Shown one piece after another: positions 42,766 to 51,011 of a DNA stretch of 64,000 nucleotides. Positions within the stretch are counted from its first letter, which is position 1. The number at the start of each line of letters is the position of its first letter. The notes below the pieces were generated by a model. The model saw only the letters and a program-made list of their open reading frames with translations, had not been told where the DNA came from and did no database searches. The translations under genes were made by a program, and so were the position numbers. The DNA is from JARDZU01 sp963730285 (GTDB lineage Bacteria > Actinomycetota > Acidimicrobiia > Spongiisociales > ZC4RG35), in contig CAVSQY010000001.1 of NCBI GenBank assembly GCA_963730285.1, forward strand, positions 124,001-188,000, read 5' to 3'.

Positions 42766-43939
42766 GCGGCCCCTGGACAGGATCGTCGTCGTCGAGTTCG
42801 GAAACCTGATCGCCGCCCCCTACGCAGCCATGCTTTTGGCCGACTTGGGAGCGCGGGTGATCAAGGTCGAGACCACCAACGGTGATCTAGCCAGGCAGTT
42901 CGGGCCGTTTCAGAATGGCGAGTCGGCCTTCTTCATGACGGTCAACCGTGGCAAGGAGTCTTTGAGCGTCGACCCTGCCGACTGGGTCGCCAAGCGCGTC
43001 CTGGACAATCTGGTGCGCAAAGCGGACGTACTCATACACAACCTGAGACACGGGGCGATGGAACGGATGGGTTTGGGCGAGGACCGGGCCTTCGAGCTCA
43101 ACCCGACCCTGATATACACCTCGGTGTCGGCGTTCGGGGCCGACGGCCCCTATGCCGATCGGGCCGGCATCGACGTGGTGTTCCAAGGAGAATCGGGGAT
43201 GATCTCGATCTCCGGGGATCCCAAGGATGGGCCGCATAAGACCGCCACGACCATCGGTGACTATGTGGCCGGCACCAACGCCGCACTGGCCATCGCCGCG
43301 GCTCTGGCCGAGCAGCCCCGCAGGGCCCGGCGTATCGACGTCTCGCTACGCGACGGTCTGATGGCGGTCCAGGCCGGATGGAACGCCTTGGCCTTCAACG
43401 CCGGCTCCCAACCCGAACGAACCGGCAGCGCCAGCCCATATCTGGCGCCGAATCAGGTGTTTCAGGCCTCCGACGGCCCGTTCACGCTGGCCGTCGTCTC
43501 CGACCGTCACTACGAGATCCTGTGCCGGGAGCTGGACCGGCCCGACCTGCTCGAGTCGTATCCCGACAACGAGTCCCGCATGGCCGACCGACTGTCCCTC
43601 GCCCGAAAACTGCAACGGGTCTTCAGGACCAAGGCGGCGGGTCATTGGGTCAACCTCCTCGGTGACGCCGGGCTCCCGGTGGGCCGGGTTCTGGACATCG
43701 AAGCGGCATTCGCCGACCTACAGGCACAGCACAACGAGATGAGTGCCTACTTCGAGCATCCGACTGCCGGCACGGTGAGGGTGACCGGCTCCCCGATCCA
43801 CCTCGATCAGGCCGCTGTCCTGGCCGAACTGCCCCCGGCCACCCTCGGTCAGCACACCCGACCTCTGTTGCACGAGCTCGGCGTCGACGACGGCACCATC
43901 GATGAGCTCATCGAGTCGGGACGGGCGGTCTCATCATGA
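42758..43939 (+). CDS. Class III (CaiB/BaiF) CoA-transferase
   Basis: 393 residues from a GTG (42758) overlapping the thiolase stop by 8 bp. The N-terminus, DRIVVVEFGNLIAAPYAAMLLADLGARVIKVE, is typical, with FFMTVNRGKESLSVD and ADVLIHNLRHGAMERMGL. A region YADRAGIDVVFQGESG lies near the catalytic Asp of the family. It moves CoA between carboxylic acids by a ternary-complex mechanism. The substrate is unknown. Confidence 0.92.
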   Translation: MSERPLDRIVVVEFGNLIAAPYAAMLLADLGARVIKVETTNGDLARQFGPFQNGESAFFMTVNRGKESLSVDPADWVAKRVLDNLVRKADVLIHNLRHGAMERMGLGEDRAFELNPTLIYTSVSAFGADGPYADRAGIDVVFQGESGMISISGDPKDGPHKTATTIGDYVAGTNAALAIAAALAEQPRRARRIDVSLRDGLMAVQAGWNALAFNAGSQPERTGSASPYLAPNQVFQASDGPFTLAVVSDRHYEILCRELDRPDLLESYPDNESRMADRLSLARKLQRVFRTKAAGHWVNLLGDAGLPVGRVLDIEAAFADLQAQHNEMSAYFEHPTAGTVRVTGSPIHLDQAAVLAELPPATLGQHTRPLLHELGVDDGTIDELIESGRAVSS

Positions 43940-44313
43940 ATGGCGTCGTCTTCTGGGCCCAGGACGTCGGTGATGACTGGGCTGAAGTGCGGGCGGAGCT
44001 GAACAGGGCGTTCCAGATCAGCCGGGAGGCGGCACAGGCAGGACGCTCCTTGGTCTACGTGGTCCACCAGGACGATCTGCTGGGTCGGCGCGGGGCAGGA
44101 AACGCGATGATGGCGACCGGTCTCCTCTCGGCGGCCCGAACGGCGGCGATCGAGGGCTCACGCAAGGGGTGGACGGCCAATGTCATCGCCTTCGACGAGG
44201 GCTCCGACATCGCTGCGGCCGAGGATTGGGCCAACCACGTCATCCTCTCCGGCAAAGTCACCGGTGAGCTGGTGCGGATCGGTCCCGGTCACATCGGGAA
44301 GGCCCTGGCATGA
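43936..44313 (+). CDS. Half-size SDR-like protein lacking the Rossmann start and catalytic Tyr
   Basis: 125 residues, joined by ATGA overlaps to both neighbours. From residue 20 it follows the second half of an SDR: AFQISREAAQAGRSLVYVVH (helix 4 and strand 5), MATGLLSAARTAAIEGSRKGW (helix 5 position), TANVIAF (strand 6), and WANHVILSGKVTGELVRIG (the end). It lacks the TGxxxGxG nucleotide motif and the YxxxK pair. It is probably a non-catalytic partner of the full SDR encoded next, as with inactive SDR subunits in other heteromeric dehydrogenases. This is inference. Confidence 0.65.
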   Translation: MNGVVFWAQDVGDDWAEVRAELNRAFQISREAAQAGRSLVYVVHQDDLLGRRGAGNAMMATGLLSAARTAAIEGSRKGWTANVIAFDEGSDIAAAEDWANHVILSGKVTGELVRIGPGHIGKALA

Positions 44314-45008
44314 ACGGCTCCATCGTGGTAACGGGGGCCGCTCGTGGCATCGGGCGGGCGATCGCCGAGAAGCTGAACACCAGTGGGCCGATGACCGTTA
44401 TTGGTGTCGACCTGGCACCCGAGCTGGCCCTGTCCGAGCACATCGTCCCGGTGCAGGTCGACCTGACCTCGTCCGAGGGCCCGAGCCTGGTGCGTCGGGC
44501 GGTCGAGGATGCCGGTGTTCCCCTGCTCGGTCTGGTCAACAACGCCGGGATCACCCGTGACTCCCGTTTGGTCAACATGACCGACGATGACTTCACCGCC
44601 GTCCTCGATGTCAACCTGGGTGCCGCCTACCGGCTCACGACCGAGCTGGCGCCCCTGATGACCGATGGCGGTGCGGTGGTCAACATCGCCTCCCGCGCCT
44701 ATCTGGGGAACTTCGGCCAGTTCAACTACTCGATGTCGAAGGGTGGTGTGGTCGGCATGACCCGAGCACTGGCCCTCTCACTTGCGCCGGCAATTAGGGT
44801 CAATGCAGTCGCCCCCGGGCTCATCGCCACCGAGATGAGTCTCGACATCCCCGAGGAGATCAGGGAAAAGATGGTGGATGCCATCCCACTGCAACGGATG
44901 GGGACTCCCGACGAGATCGCCAACACGGTGTGGTGGCTGTTGAGCCCTCTTTCCAGCTACATCACCGGCGAGGTGGTCGTGGTCGGTGGAGGCCGCAGCC
45001 TCTCCTGA
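44310..45008 (+). CDS. Short-chain dehydrogenase (FabG-like 3-hydroxyacyl-CoA dehydrogenase)
   Basis: 232 residues. The nucleotide motif is VTGAARGIGRAIAE, with NNAG at LVNNAGITRDS and the catalytic triad in VVNIASRAYLGNF and FNYSMSKGGVVG. The C-terminus, YITGEVVVVGGGRSL, is standard. In an operon with thiolase and CoA-transferase it probably oxidises a 3-hydroxyacyl-CoA rather than reducing an ACP substrate. Confidence 0.92.
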   Translation: MNGSIVVTGAARGIGRAIAEKLNTSGPMTVIGVDLAPELALSEHIVPVQVDLTSSEGPSLVRRAVEDAGVPLLGLVNNAGITRDSRLVNMTDDDFTAVLDVNLGAAYRLTTELAPLMTDGGAVVNIASRAYLGNFGQFNYSMSKGGVVGMTRALALSLAPAIRVNAVAPGLIATEMSLDIPEEIREKMVDAIPLQRMGTPDEIANTVWWLLSPLSSYITGEVVVVGGGRSLS

Positions 45009-45012
45009 GCGC

Positions 45013-45348
45013 TCACGATGTGTGTTCCGCACTCACCCCGCGTGAAAGCACGATCGATCCGATCACGAGGATGACAGCAGCGGGCGCCACGATCAGCCCC
45101 ACGCTGAATAGGAAGGCCACCGCCGTGAACAGGACGATGCCGGTCCCCACCCACATGACACCGGCTTCCGATCGGACGGCCCCCCACAACGCAATGAGAG
45201 ACCCGAGACCGGGGATGACCCCGGCCGGGTTCAGGTCTCCGGATTCGTAGAACAGGGTCGCTCCGATCACCCAGGCCAAGGAACAGGCTGCGAGGACCAC
45301 TACAACCTTCTTCAAGCCTTTGCGTTGTGTTGGCATTCGGCTGCTCAC
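45013..45348 (-). CDS. Small multi-pass membrane protein
   Basis: 111 residues with three or four hydrophobic helices (VVVVLAACSLAWVIGATLF; GVIPGLGSLIALWGAV; VGTGIVLFTAVAFLFSVGLI). The ATG overlaps the stop of the Rieske-like gene (45345-45348). It converges on the SDR gene, with only 4 bp between stops. No family is recognised. Confidence 0.7.
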   Translation of the reverse strand: MSSRMPTQRKGLKKVVVVLAACSLAWVIGATLFYESGDLNPAGVIPGLGSLIALWGAVRSEAGVMWVGTGIVLFTAVAFLFSVGLIVAPAAVILVIGSIVLSRGVSAEHTS

Positions 45349-45827
45349 GATGAGCCGACTTCGAAGAAGCCCGCCGGATCCTCACGCCCGCTGGAACACA
45401 ATGTCGGCCCGTTCGGCGGTGTGCCGGCCGACCTGGGCGGCAAGTCTGGGCCATCCGATACATCGACCACCACCCGATCATCTTGGACGCTCACCGGGAA
45501 TTGCCCCATGTCCCCCTGGGCCGGCCCCGCGGCGTAGCGGCCTTGATGATCGAACCTGCCACCGGAGACTGGAGAAGTGAACGTGTCGTCGAGAGGGCAA
45601 TATAGGACACGCTCACCAAGGTGACGTGCGTCGTCATCGAGTGCCACGAAGCCTTCCTCGGTGGCGACTACGTATATCCCCGAATCGGCCAGGTACACGA
45701 CCCCGTTCGACTCGATTTCCTCCACCGTCCCGGCCACTTCAGTGCCGTTCGGGGACGGAGAGCGTGGCCACAGGTATGCAGTCGCGGCCACGATCACGAC
45801 CGCCCCAACACCGACCAAGAGGGTCAC
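45345..45827 (-). CDS. Membrane-anchored Rieske-like domain without cluster ligands
   Basis: 160 residues from a GTG (45827) overlapping the upstream stop as GTGA; an ATG at 45872 would overlap by 49 bp. One N-terminal anchor helix (VGVGAVVIVAATAYLW). The domain ends with the Rieske-style GGRFDHQGRYAAGPAQGDMG and FPVSVQDDRVVVDV. However, the CxH and CPCH ligand boxes are missing: only YCPLDD remains in the second, and no first box is present. It may have kept the fold with another function. It sits in a three-gene membrane operon. Confidence 0.6.
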   Translation of the reverse strand: MTLLVGVGAVVIVAATAYLWPRSPSPNGTEVAGTVEEIESNGVVYLADSGIYVVATEEGFVALDDDARHLGERVLYCPLDDTFTSPVSGGRFDHQGRYAAGPAQGDMGQFPVSVQDDRVVVDVSDGPDLPPRSAGTPPNGPTLCSSGREDPAGFFEVGSS

Positions 45828-46156
45828 GGTGGCCGATGACCGTGTCCACGGGTCAACCGGTACAGAAGCCACGCAGTGACCGACAACCCGAGACCAACGA
45901 CGAGCCAGAGAGCATGCTCACCGAGGTTCCCCAGACCGGCCAAGGCGACGAACCCGCCGATCCCGAAGACGAGACCCCAGATGTCCGCCAGGTGCGGTGC
46001 GTGTCGGCCGAGGGCCCACGTCAGCAACCCGGCGAAAGGCAGCGTGACAACTCCCGGACCGAATGAGAACCAGGGCAGAGTCCACAACGCTCCACAGAGT
46101 GCCCAGACGAAGAATGCCCGCCAGCCAACCTCTTCTTCGAGCCGCAAACCCCGCAT
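45824..46156 (-). CDS. Small membrane protein (110 aa)
   Basis: 110 residues from the ATG at 46156. Three or four hydrophobic segments (AFFVWALCGALWTLPWF; VTLPFAGLLTWALG; GLVFGIGGFVALAGL; ALWLVVGLGLSVTAWLLY) precede a His-rich end (RGHGHRPP). It leads the overlapping three-gene operon with the Rieske-like protein. No family is recognised. The 234-bp region upstream (46157-46390) holds two copies of GTGAACCGA (46283, 46354) but no clear promoter. Confidence 0.68.
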   Translation of the reverse strand: MRGLRLEEEVGWRAFFVWALCGALWTLPWFSFGPGVVTLPFAGLLTWALGRHAPHLADIWGLVFGIGGFVALAGLGNLGEHALWLVVGLGLSVTAWLLYRLTRGHGHRPP

Positions 46157-46390
46157 AGAGCAATCTGCTTCCGCCTGGATCCTCGAGGTGGTGAACCTAC
46201 ACAGACCGAGCGACCCAACCACCAGCCAAACGCCCACGCCGCTCAGCCGACCAGGGGCCGTCAACCTATGGCCGGCACTTCTGTGAACCGAAGTGGGCGG
46301 TTGTCGCGGAATTCGGCTCACGGACGCGTTCTCTGTGCGCTGCTCGAATTTCAGTGAACCGATCGGTGTGCTGATCACGACAATGGGGTA

Positions 46391-46750
46391 GTGACCGACG
46401 CCGAATTTGCGGAATCCTGGCTGAAGGAACATCTGGTCCGTGAATTGGCTGGCTGGCAGAGTCGCCCACCCGACGGCCTTCCGATCCAGGAGCTCCATCG
46501 ATGGCACATGCAGCAAGAGAGGCGAATCAAGCAGACCGTGCCCCCGCCCTGGACCGGGACCCAGATTTCGATCGAAGGGCGAGCCACCGACAGTCAGAGG
46601 GCCCGAATCGGCGAACACTGGGCCGCCATCGCACGCACCGGGGATGTCGTGGTCCAGATCACGGCGAGGAAGGTCGACGTCGCTCGAGTCGATCTGGAGA
46701 GGGTCGAAGACATCGGACCGTACCTCCGATCACTCGGGAAACGCATGTAG
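46391..46750 (+). CDS. Hypothetical soluble protein
   Basis: 119 residues from a GTG. The sequence is charged and helical (EFAESWLKEHLVRELAGW; LHRWHMQQERRIKQ), followed by an alpha/beta segment (IARTGDVVVQITARKVDVARVD). There is no signal or membrane segment and no recognised family. It is isolated, convergent with a lipoprotein gene 16 bp away. Confidence 0.6.
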   Translation: MTDAEFAESWLKEHLVRELAGWQSRPPDGLPIQELHRWHMQQERRIKQTVPPPWTGTQISIEGRATDSQRARIGEHWAAIARTGDVVVQITARKVDVARVDLERVEDIGPYLRSLGKRM

Positions 46751-46765
46751 TAGAAGGGCGGACGG

Positions 46766-47617
46766 CTATCGATCCTTCGACTGGAGGATGTCTTCGAGGG
46801 AGACACCGAGGGCAAGACCGTCGACTAACTGGCGATCCCCAATAGGACCGGACAGTTCGATGGCGACCGGCTGGTCGGGGTTGCCGGGACATTCGTGGGC
46901 CTCGCCATCGAGTGGCTGGGCGGCGAAGGCGGTCCTCACTTCGGTTTCGGTCACCACCACCTCCGGTCCCAATAGCCGATCGCCCATCGCCTTTCCGCCG
47001 GTGCACGCCAGCTCGGTGGCGAGCACCCGGATCGTCGTGCTCTCGGCGGTGAGCGGCGCCGCGGATGGATCGAGACGCCAATCGACGGTGCTCAATGTCT
47101 TGGGGATAGTTGTCGCAAGCGGGCATCCATCACCGGAGCTGGCGCCGGCCCAAACCCAGGTCCCGTCTCGCTTCTCTACCGTCATGAAGGCGACCGTCAC
47201 TTCCGATACGGAGCCGGCCGAATAGGCCAGGATCACGCGATCGGCGGTCTGATCAAGCACCCGCCAGCCATCTTGTGGAAAGTAATCCGCCGCCTTCTGG
47301 CTCTCGAGAAACGGCCTGATCGCCTCCTCCACCTCCGGCATGTCACGGTCTGCGAGGAACGGGTGGTTGTCCACCAGGGCGGAATAGGGAAAGCTCAAGT
47401 CACTCATACACCCGATCACCGTGTCGGGTGGGAGGTCGCCGTTGGCGTCCGGCAGCACGATCACGTGAAGGTCTCCGGCATTGGGAGTGATCGCCCGTAT
47501 CTGGGAGAAGGGTGTCGTGTGCGTGGTCACGGGCGCGGGCTCTCCGCCCACGGACCCGCCCCCACATGCCGCCACGAGCAACCCGGCCATCGCCAAACCG
47601 AGCAGTCGTCTTCTCAT
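46766..47617 (-). CDS. Putative lipoprotein, unknown function
   Basis: 283 residues from the ATG at 47617. The signal is RLLGLAMAGLLVAACGGG with a clear lipobox. The mature protein has two parts, including VIGCMSDLSFPYSALVDNHPF, a region GWRVLDQTADRVILAYS and VEKRDGTWVWAGASSGDGC. A conserved Cys pair may form disulfides. No family is recognised. Unlike the other lipoproteins here it has almost no Thr-rich linker. Confidence 0.75.
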   Translation of the reverse strand: MRRRLLGLAMAGLLVAACGGGSVGGEPAPVTTHTTPFSQIRAITPNAGDLHVIVLPDANGDLPPDTVIGCMSDLSFPYSALVDNHPFLADRDMPEVEEAIRPFLESQKAADYFPQDGWRVLDQTADRVILAYSAGSVSEVTVAFMTVEKRDGTWVWAGASSGDGCPLATTIPKTLSTVDWRLDPSAAPLTAESTTIRVLATELACTGGKAMGDRLLGPEVVVTETEVRTAFAAQPLDGEAHECPGNPDQPVAIELSGPIGDRQLVDGLALGVSLEDILQSKDR

Positions 47618-47671
47618 CACACCCCCGGCCCTGAAACGGGCCCATGAAATGATATCCCCGAGCCGCGGCTC

Positions 47672-48466
47672 CTATCGGGCTCGATGGTCGATCAGCTGGG
47701 ACTGGATGATCCGGCCGATCCGGCCCTCGCGGTCGTAGACCGTCGTGTCGGCCATGCCAACACCATGAGGGTGAGGGTGGGACTGTGACTTCATCCCGAT
47801 CCACTCACCAACCGGGTAGCGATGCAGATGCAGGCTGAGGTCGGGGTTGACGAAACTGTGCACCGTTGGGTCCAACGACTGGCCATTCCCGTTGGCCATA
47901 TCGGCAATCGTGGCCATCCGCACGAACGGTGTCGGAATCTCTCCTTCGACGAGAGGCACACGGAGCCGGAACCATGAGATGCCAGGACCGGGCTCCACGA
48001 ATGAGCGCTCCGAGGTCCGTATCTCGACAGCGTCGTAGTGGAAACGCCTCAATTCATCGTCCTCACCAAAGTGACCACTCCAATCCAGTGCCTCGAGTGA
48101 CTCCGGGCCAAAAGGCATCTGGTCGGTCTGCTGATCCGGCAGGTCGAGATCGCTGACCCGGACTTTGAGCGCCCTCACCAGCCCCAGCTCGGTCTCCCCC
48201 CTCCAAAGGGTGCCATCGACCAGCTGGATCCTCTTGCCTTCTCGGATCACCTCGGTCTCGATTCGAAGCGGGTCGAGCGTGACCGGTCTGATCAGGTCGA
48301 CCGTGAAGCGGACCACCTGCATCGGCACCAGCGTCGGCACCGCCTCCACCGCCCTGGCCAGGATCCCGCAGGGCGGGCCCCCGTGCTGGGTGTGATCCGT
48401 CCAGCCACCCCTGGTCAGATCGGTCGGAACCAGCAGATCCCCATCGAGCTCGAACAGCGCAGCCAC
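47672..48466 (-). CDS. Acyl-CoA thioesterase family protein (TesB-like double hotdog)
   Basis: 264 residues from a GTG (48466) one base after the MaoC stop. The first hotdog has GGWTDHTQHGGPPCGILARAVE and MQVVRFTVDLIRPV. The second has IPTPFVRMATIADMANG, FVNPDLSLHLHRYPVGEWIGM and GVGMADTTVYDREGRIG. This pattern fits TesB-like acyl-CoA hydrolases. Together with the adjacent MaoC hydratase it belongs to acyl-CoA metabolism; the acyl chain specificity is unknown. Confidence 0.88.
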   Translation of the reverse strand: MAALFELDGDLLVPTDLTRGGWTDHTQHGGPPCGILARAVEAVPTLVPMQVVRFTVDLIRPVTLDPLRIETEVIREGKRIQLVDGTLWRGETELGLVRALKVRVSDLDLPDQQTDQMPFGPESLEALDWSGHFGEDDELRRFHYDAVEIRTSERSFVEPGPGISWFRLRVPLVEGEIPTPFVRMATIADMANGNGQSLDPTVHSFVNPDLSLHLHRYPVGEWIGMKSQSHPHPHGVGMADTTVYDREGRIGRIIQSQLIDHRAR

Positions 48467-48467
48467 C

Positions 48468-48911
48468 TCAGTGGTAGTAACGACTGACGGTCTCGGCGAC
48501 CATGGCCGGCTTGTCCTGGCCTTCAACCTCGATGGTGACCTGGCGATTCACCTGAATCCCATTCTCGACATCACTGACCGACACCAGGCCGACCCGTGCC
48601 CGTATCCGAGAGCCGACCGGGACCGGCGCCGGAAAGCGCACCTTCTCCAGCCCGTAGTTGATGGCCATGCGAGGCGAGCCGACGTCCAACTCGACCTGAG
48701 AGCCGAGCGCGACAATCAATGAGAGGGTGAGGAAGCCGTGGGCGATGGTGCCGCCGAACGGCCCATGAGCGGCCTTCTCCGGGTCGACATGGATCCATTG
48801 ATGGTCGTCGGTGGCCTCGGCGAAGGCGTCGACCCGGTCCTGGCTGATCTCCATCCAGTCGCTGAGACCGATCTCGGTCCCGACGAGCTCTTGAAGTTGG
48901 CTTGCATTCAT
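48468..48911 (-). CDS. MaoC-like (R)-specific enoyl-CoA hydratase
   Basis: 147 residues, a single hotdog. The hydratase motif is ATDDHQWIHVDPEKAAHGPFGG followed by IAHGFLTLSL, containing the catalytic Asp and His. The family hydrates 2-enoyl-CoA. TAACCT lies 6 nt before the ATG, predicting a leaderless message. It is divergent from the carboxylase beta subunit across 37 bp. Confidence 0.92.
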   Translation of the reverse strand: MNASQLQELVGTEIGLSDWMEISQDRVDAFAEATDDHQWIHVDPEKAAHGPFGGTIAHGFLTLSLIVALGSQVELDVGSPRMAINYGLEKVRFPAPVPVGSRIRARVGLVSVSDVENGIQVNRQVTIEVEGQDKPAMVAETVSRYYH

Positions 48912-48917
48912 GGGCCG

Positions 48918-48940
48918 AGGTTACGTCACCTGGCTACCCT
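48918..48940. promoter_or_regulatory. Divergent -10 elements for maoC and carboxylase beta subunit
   Basis: TAACCT (minus strand, 48923-48918) ends 6 nt before the MaoC ATG. TACCCT (plus strand, 48935-48940) ends 8 nt before the carboxylase GTG. The two promoters overlap in 37 bp and could share control. Confidence 0.45.
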
Positions 48941-48948
48941 CGCCTCCC

Positions 48949-50547
48949 GTGCAGGTACTTGGGACGAAGCTTGATCCCCGATCCGATGAGTACCAGGCCA
49001 ATCGAACGGCCATGGAGGAGAAACTCGCCGAGTTCGAGTCCCTCATGGAACAGGCGCGCCAGGGCGGTGGGGAGAAGTACATCAAGCGACACCGTGACCG
49101 GGGCAAGCTGCTGGCCCGGGAGCGCATCGAGCTCCTGGTGGACAGGGACTCCCCCTTCCTCGAGCTGTCCACGCTCGCCGCATGGGGCACCGACAAGAAC
49201 CTGGGGGCCAACGTGGTCACCGGCATCGGGGTCGTCGACGGTGTCGAGTGCGCCATCCTCGCCCACGACCCCACCAGTCAAGCCGGCTCGATGAACCGCT
49301 ACTCGGTGGCCAAGACCCTCCGGATCATGGACATCGCCGGTGAGAACCGCCTCCCCCTGATCAACCTCGTCGAGTCGGGGGGCGCCGACCTCCCCGACCA
49401 GGCCGAGGTGTTCATCGTTGGTGGCAAGTGGTTCCGCAACCTCACTCGGCTGTCCAAGAAGGGGATCCCCACCATCGCCATCGTCTTCGGGAGCTCCACG
49501 GCAGGCGGCGCCTACTTCCCGGCGATGTGTGACTACGCGGTGATGGTCAAGGATCAAGCCAAAGTGTTCCTGGGCGGGCCGCCGCTGGTGAAGATGGCCA
49601 CAGGGGAGGAGTCGACCGACGAGGAGTTGGGCGGCGCCGAGATGCACTCCAAGGTGTCCGGGCTCTCCGATTACTTCGCCCAGGACGAGCACGAGGCCAT
49701 CCGCATGGGCCGGGACATCGTGAGCCACCTCAATTGGCGAAAGCAGGGCTACGGGCCGACCAAGGACCCCCGGCCCCCTGTCCACGACATCGATGAGATC
49801 CTCGGTGTCATCCCGGCCGACCTCCGGGTGCCCTTCGATATGAGGGAGATCCTGGGGCGCGTCGTCGACGGGTCGGAGCTCGAGGAGTACAAGGCGACTT
49901 ACGGCACCTCCATCCTGACCGGATGGGGATCGATCCACGGGTTCCCGATCGGCGTGATCGCCAACCAGCAGGGCGTGATCTTCTCGGAGGAAGCCCAGAA
50001 GGCCACCGAGTTCATCCAACTCACCAATCGATACGACACACCGCTGATCTTCATCCACAACACCACCGGATACATGGTGGGCAAGGACTACGAGCAGAGG
50101 GGGATCATCAAGGATGGGGCAAAGATGGTCAATGCGGTGGCCAACTCCGAAGTCCCGCACATCACCCTGATGGCAGGTGTCTCCTACGGGGCGGGGAACT
50201 ACGGGATGTCAGGACGCTCGTACGAGCCCCGCTTCGTCTTTGGCTATCCGAACCACAAGGTGGCGGTCATGGGCCCCACCCAGCTCGCCGGTGTCATGTC
50301 GATCATCGCCAGGCAAGCCGCCGAGTCAAGGGGTGAGGAGTTCGACGAGGAGGCCGATGCGGCCCGACGAGCCGAGATCGAGAGTCAGATCTCCGAGGAG
50401 GAGCTGGCCTATTTCTCGACCGCCCGGGTGCGTGACGACGGGCTGATCGATCCCCGCGACACCAGGACGGTGCTCGGCATCGCCTTGTCCGCCATCCACT
50501 CCGGGCCGGTGAAGGGAACGGATCGCTTCGGCGTCTTCAGGATGTGA
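48949..50547 (+). CDS. Acyl-CoA carboxylase beta subunit (methylcrotonyl-CoA carboxylase type)
   Basis: 532 residues from the GTG at 48949. The N-terminus (LDPRSDEYQANRTAMEE, GGGEKYIKRHRDRGKLLARERI) and the end (GPVKGTDRFGVFRM) match methylcrotonyl-CoA carboxylase beta subunits more than propionyl-CoA ones. Carboxyltransferase features include NLVESGGADLPDQAEVF, GSSTAGGAYFPAM and IFIHNTTGYMVGKDYEQ. It works with the biotin subunit encoded at 51777 in leucine breakdown or acyl carboxylation. The exact substrate is inferred. Confidence 0.9.
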   Translation: MQVLGTKLDPRSDEYQANRTAMEEKLAEFESLMEQARQGGGEKYIKRHRDRGKLLARERIELLVDRDSPFLELSTLAAWGTDKNLGANVVTGIGVVDGVECAILAHDPTSQAGSMNRYSVAKTLRIMDIAGENRLPLINLVESGGADLPDQAEVFIVGGKWFRNLTRLSKKGIPTIAIVFGSSTAGGAYFPAMCDYAVMVKDQAKVFLGGPPLVKMATGEESTDEELGGAEMHSKVSGLSDYFAQDEHEAIRMGRDIVSHLNWRKQGYGPTKDPRPPVHDIDEILGVIPADLRVPFDMREILGRVVDGSELEEYKATYGTSILTGWGSIHGFPIGVIANQQGVIFSEEAQKATEFIQLTNRYDTPLIFIHNTTGYMVGKDYEQRGIIKDGAKMVNAVANSEVPHITLMAGVSYGAGNYGMSGRSYEPRFVFGYPNHKVAVMGPTQLAGVMSIIARQAAESRGEEFDEEADAARRAEIESQISEEELAYFSTARVRDDGLIDPRDTRTVLGIALSAIHSGPVKGTDRFGVFRM

Positions 50548-50955
50548 TCACCCGGGGATGAAAGAGAGCCGCACCCGTCGACTCGGGTTGTCCCGGTTGG
50601 GGTCCACCAGCACGATCGACTGCCATGTCCCCAAGGTCATCCGGCCATCGACCACCGGAATCGTCACGCTCGGGCCGACAAACGCGGGGAGAACGTGGTC
50701 GCGACCGTGACCCGGAGACCCATGACGATGTGACCAACGTCCTTCCTCGGCGGGGAGGAGCCGGTCGATGGCATCGAGGAGATCGGCATCACTTCCCGCA
50801 CCCGTCTCGATGATGGCGACGCCGGCGGTGGCGTGGGGCACGAACACAGACACCAGGCCGTCCCCTCGACCCTCCACGAACTCGGCGATGTCACCGGTCA
50901 TGTCCACCACAGTGGGCTGACCGCCGGTCCTTATCGAGAGCTCGACGGAATCCAC
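50548..50955 (-). CDS. YjbQ/UPF0047 family protein
   Basis: 135 residues from a GTG. Family signatures are FVPHATAGVAIIETGAG, RWSHRHGSPGHGRDHVLPAFVG and MTLGTWQSIVLVDPN, with His and Asp that form the metal-like site. Some members can replace thiamine phosphate synthase weakly; the physiological role is unclear. Its stop directly abuts the carboxylase stop (50547/50548). Confidence 0.92.
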   Translation of the reverse strand: MDSVELSIRTGGQPTVVDMTGDIAEFVEGRGDGLVSVFVPHATAGVAIIETGAGSDADLLDAIDRLLPAEEGRWSHRHGSPGHGRDHVLPAFVGPSVTIPVVDGRMTLGTWQSIVLVDPNRDNPSRRVRLSFIPG

Positions 50956-51011
50956 ATGGTCAGTGTCGCCGACACGTCACCCATGAGGCAAACAACCCGG
51001 GGCGGATTCGC

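Noticed and set aside
46283..46362. Two direct GTGAACCGA copies as operator sites
   Set aside because: Only 9 bp long and 71 bp apart, with no promoter at a fitting distance; could be chance.
48934..50160. 408-codon minus-strand frame opposite the carboxylase beta gene
   Set aside because: Antisense shadow of a well-conserved carboxyltransferase.
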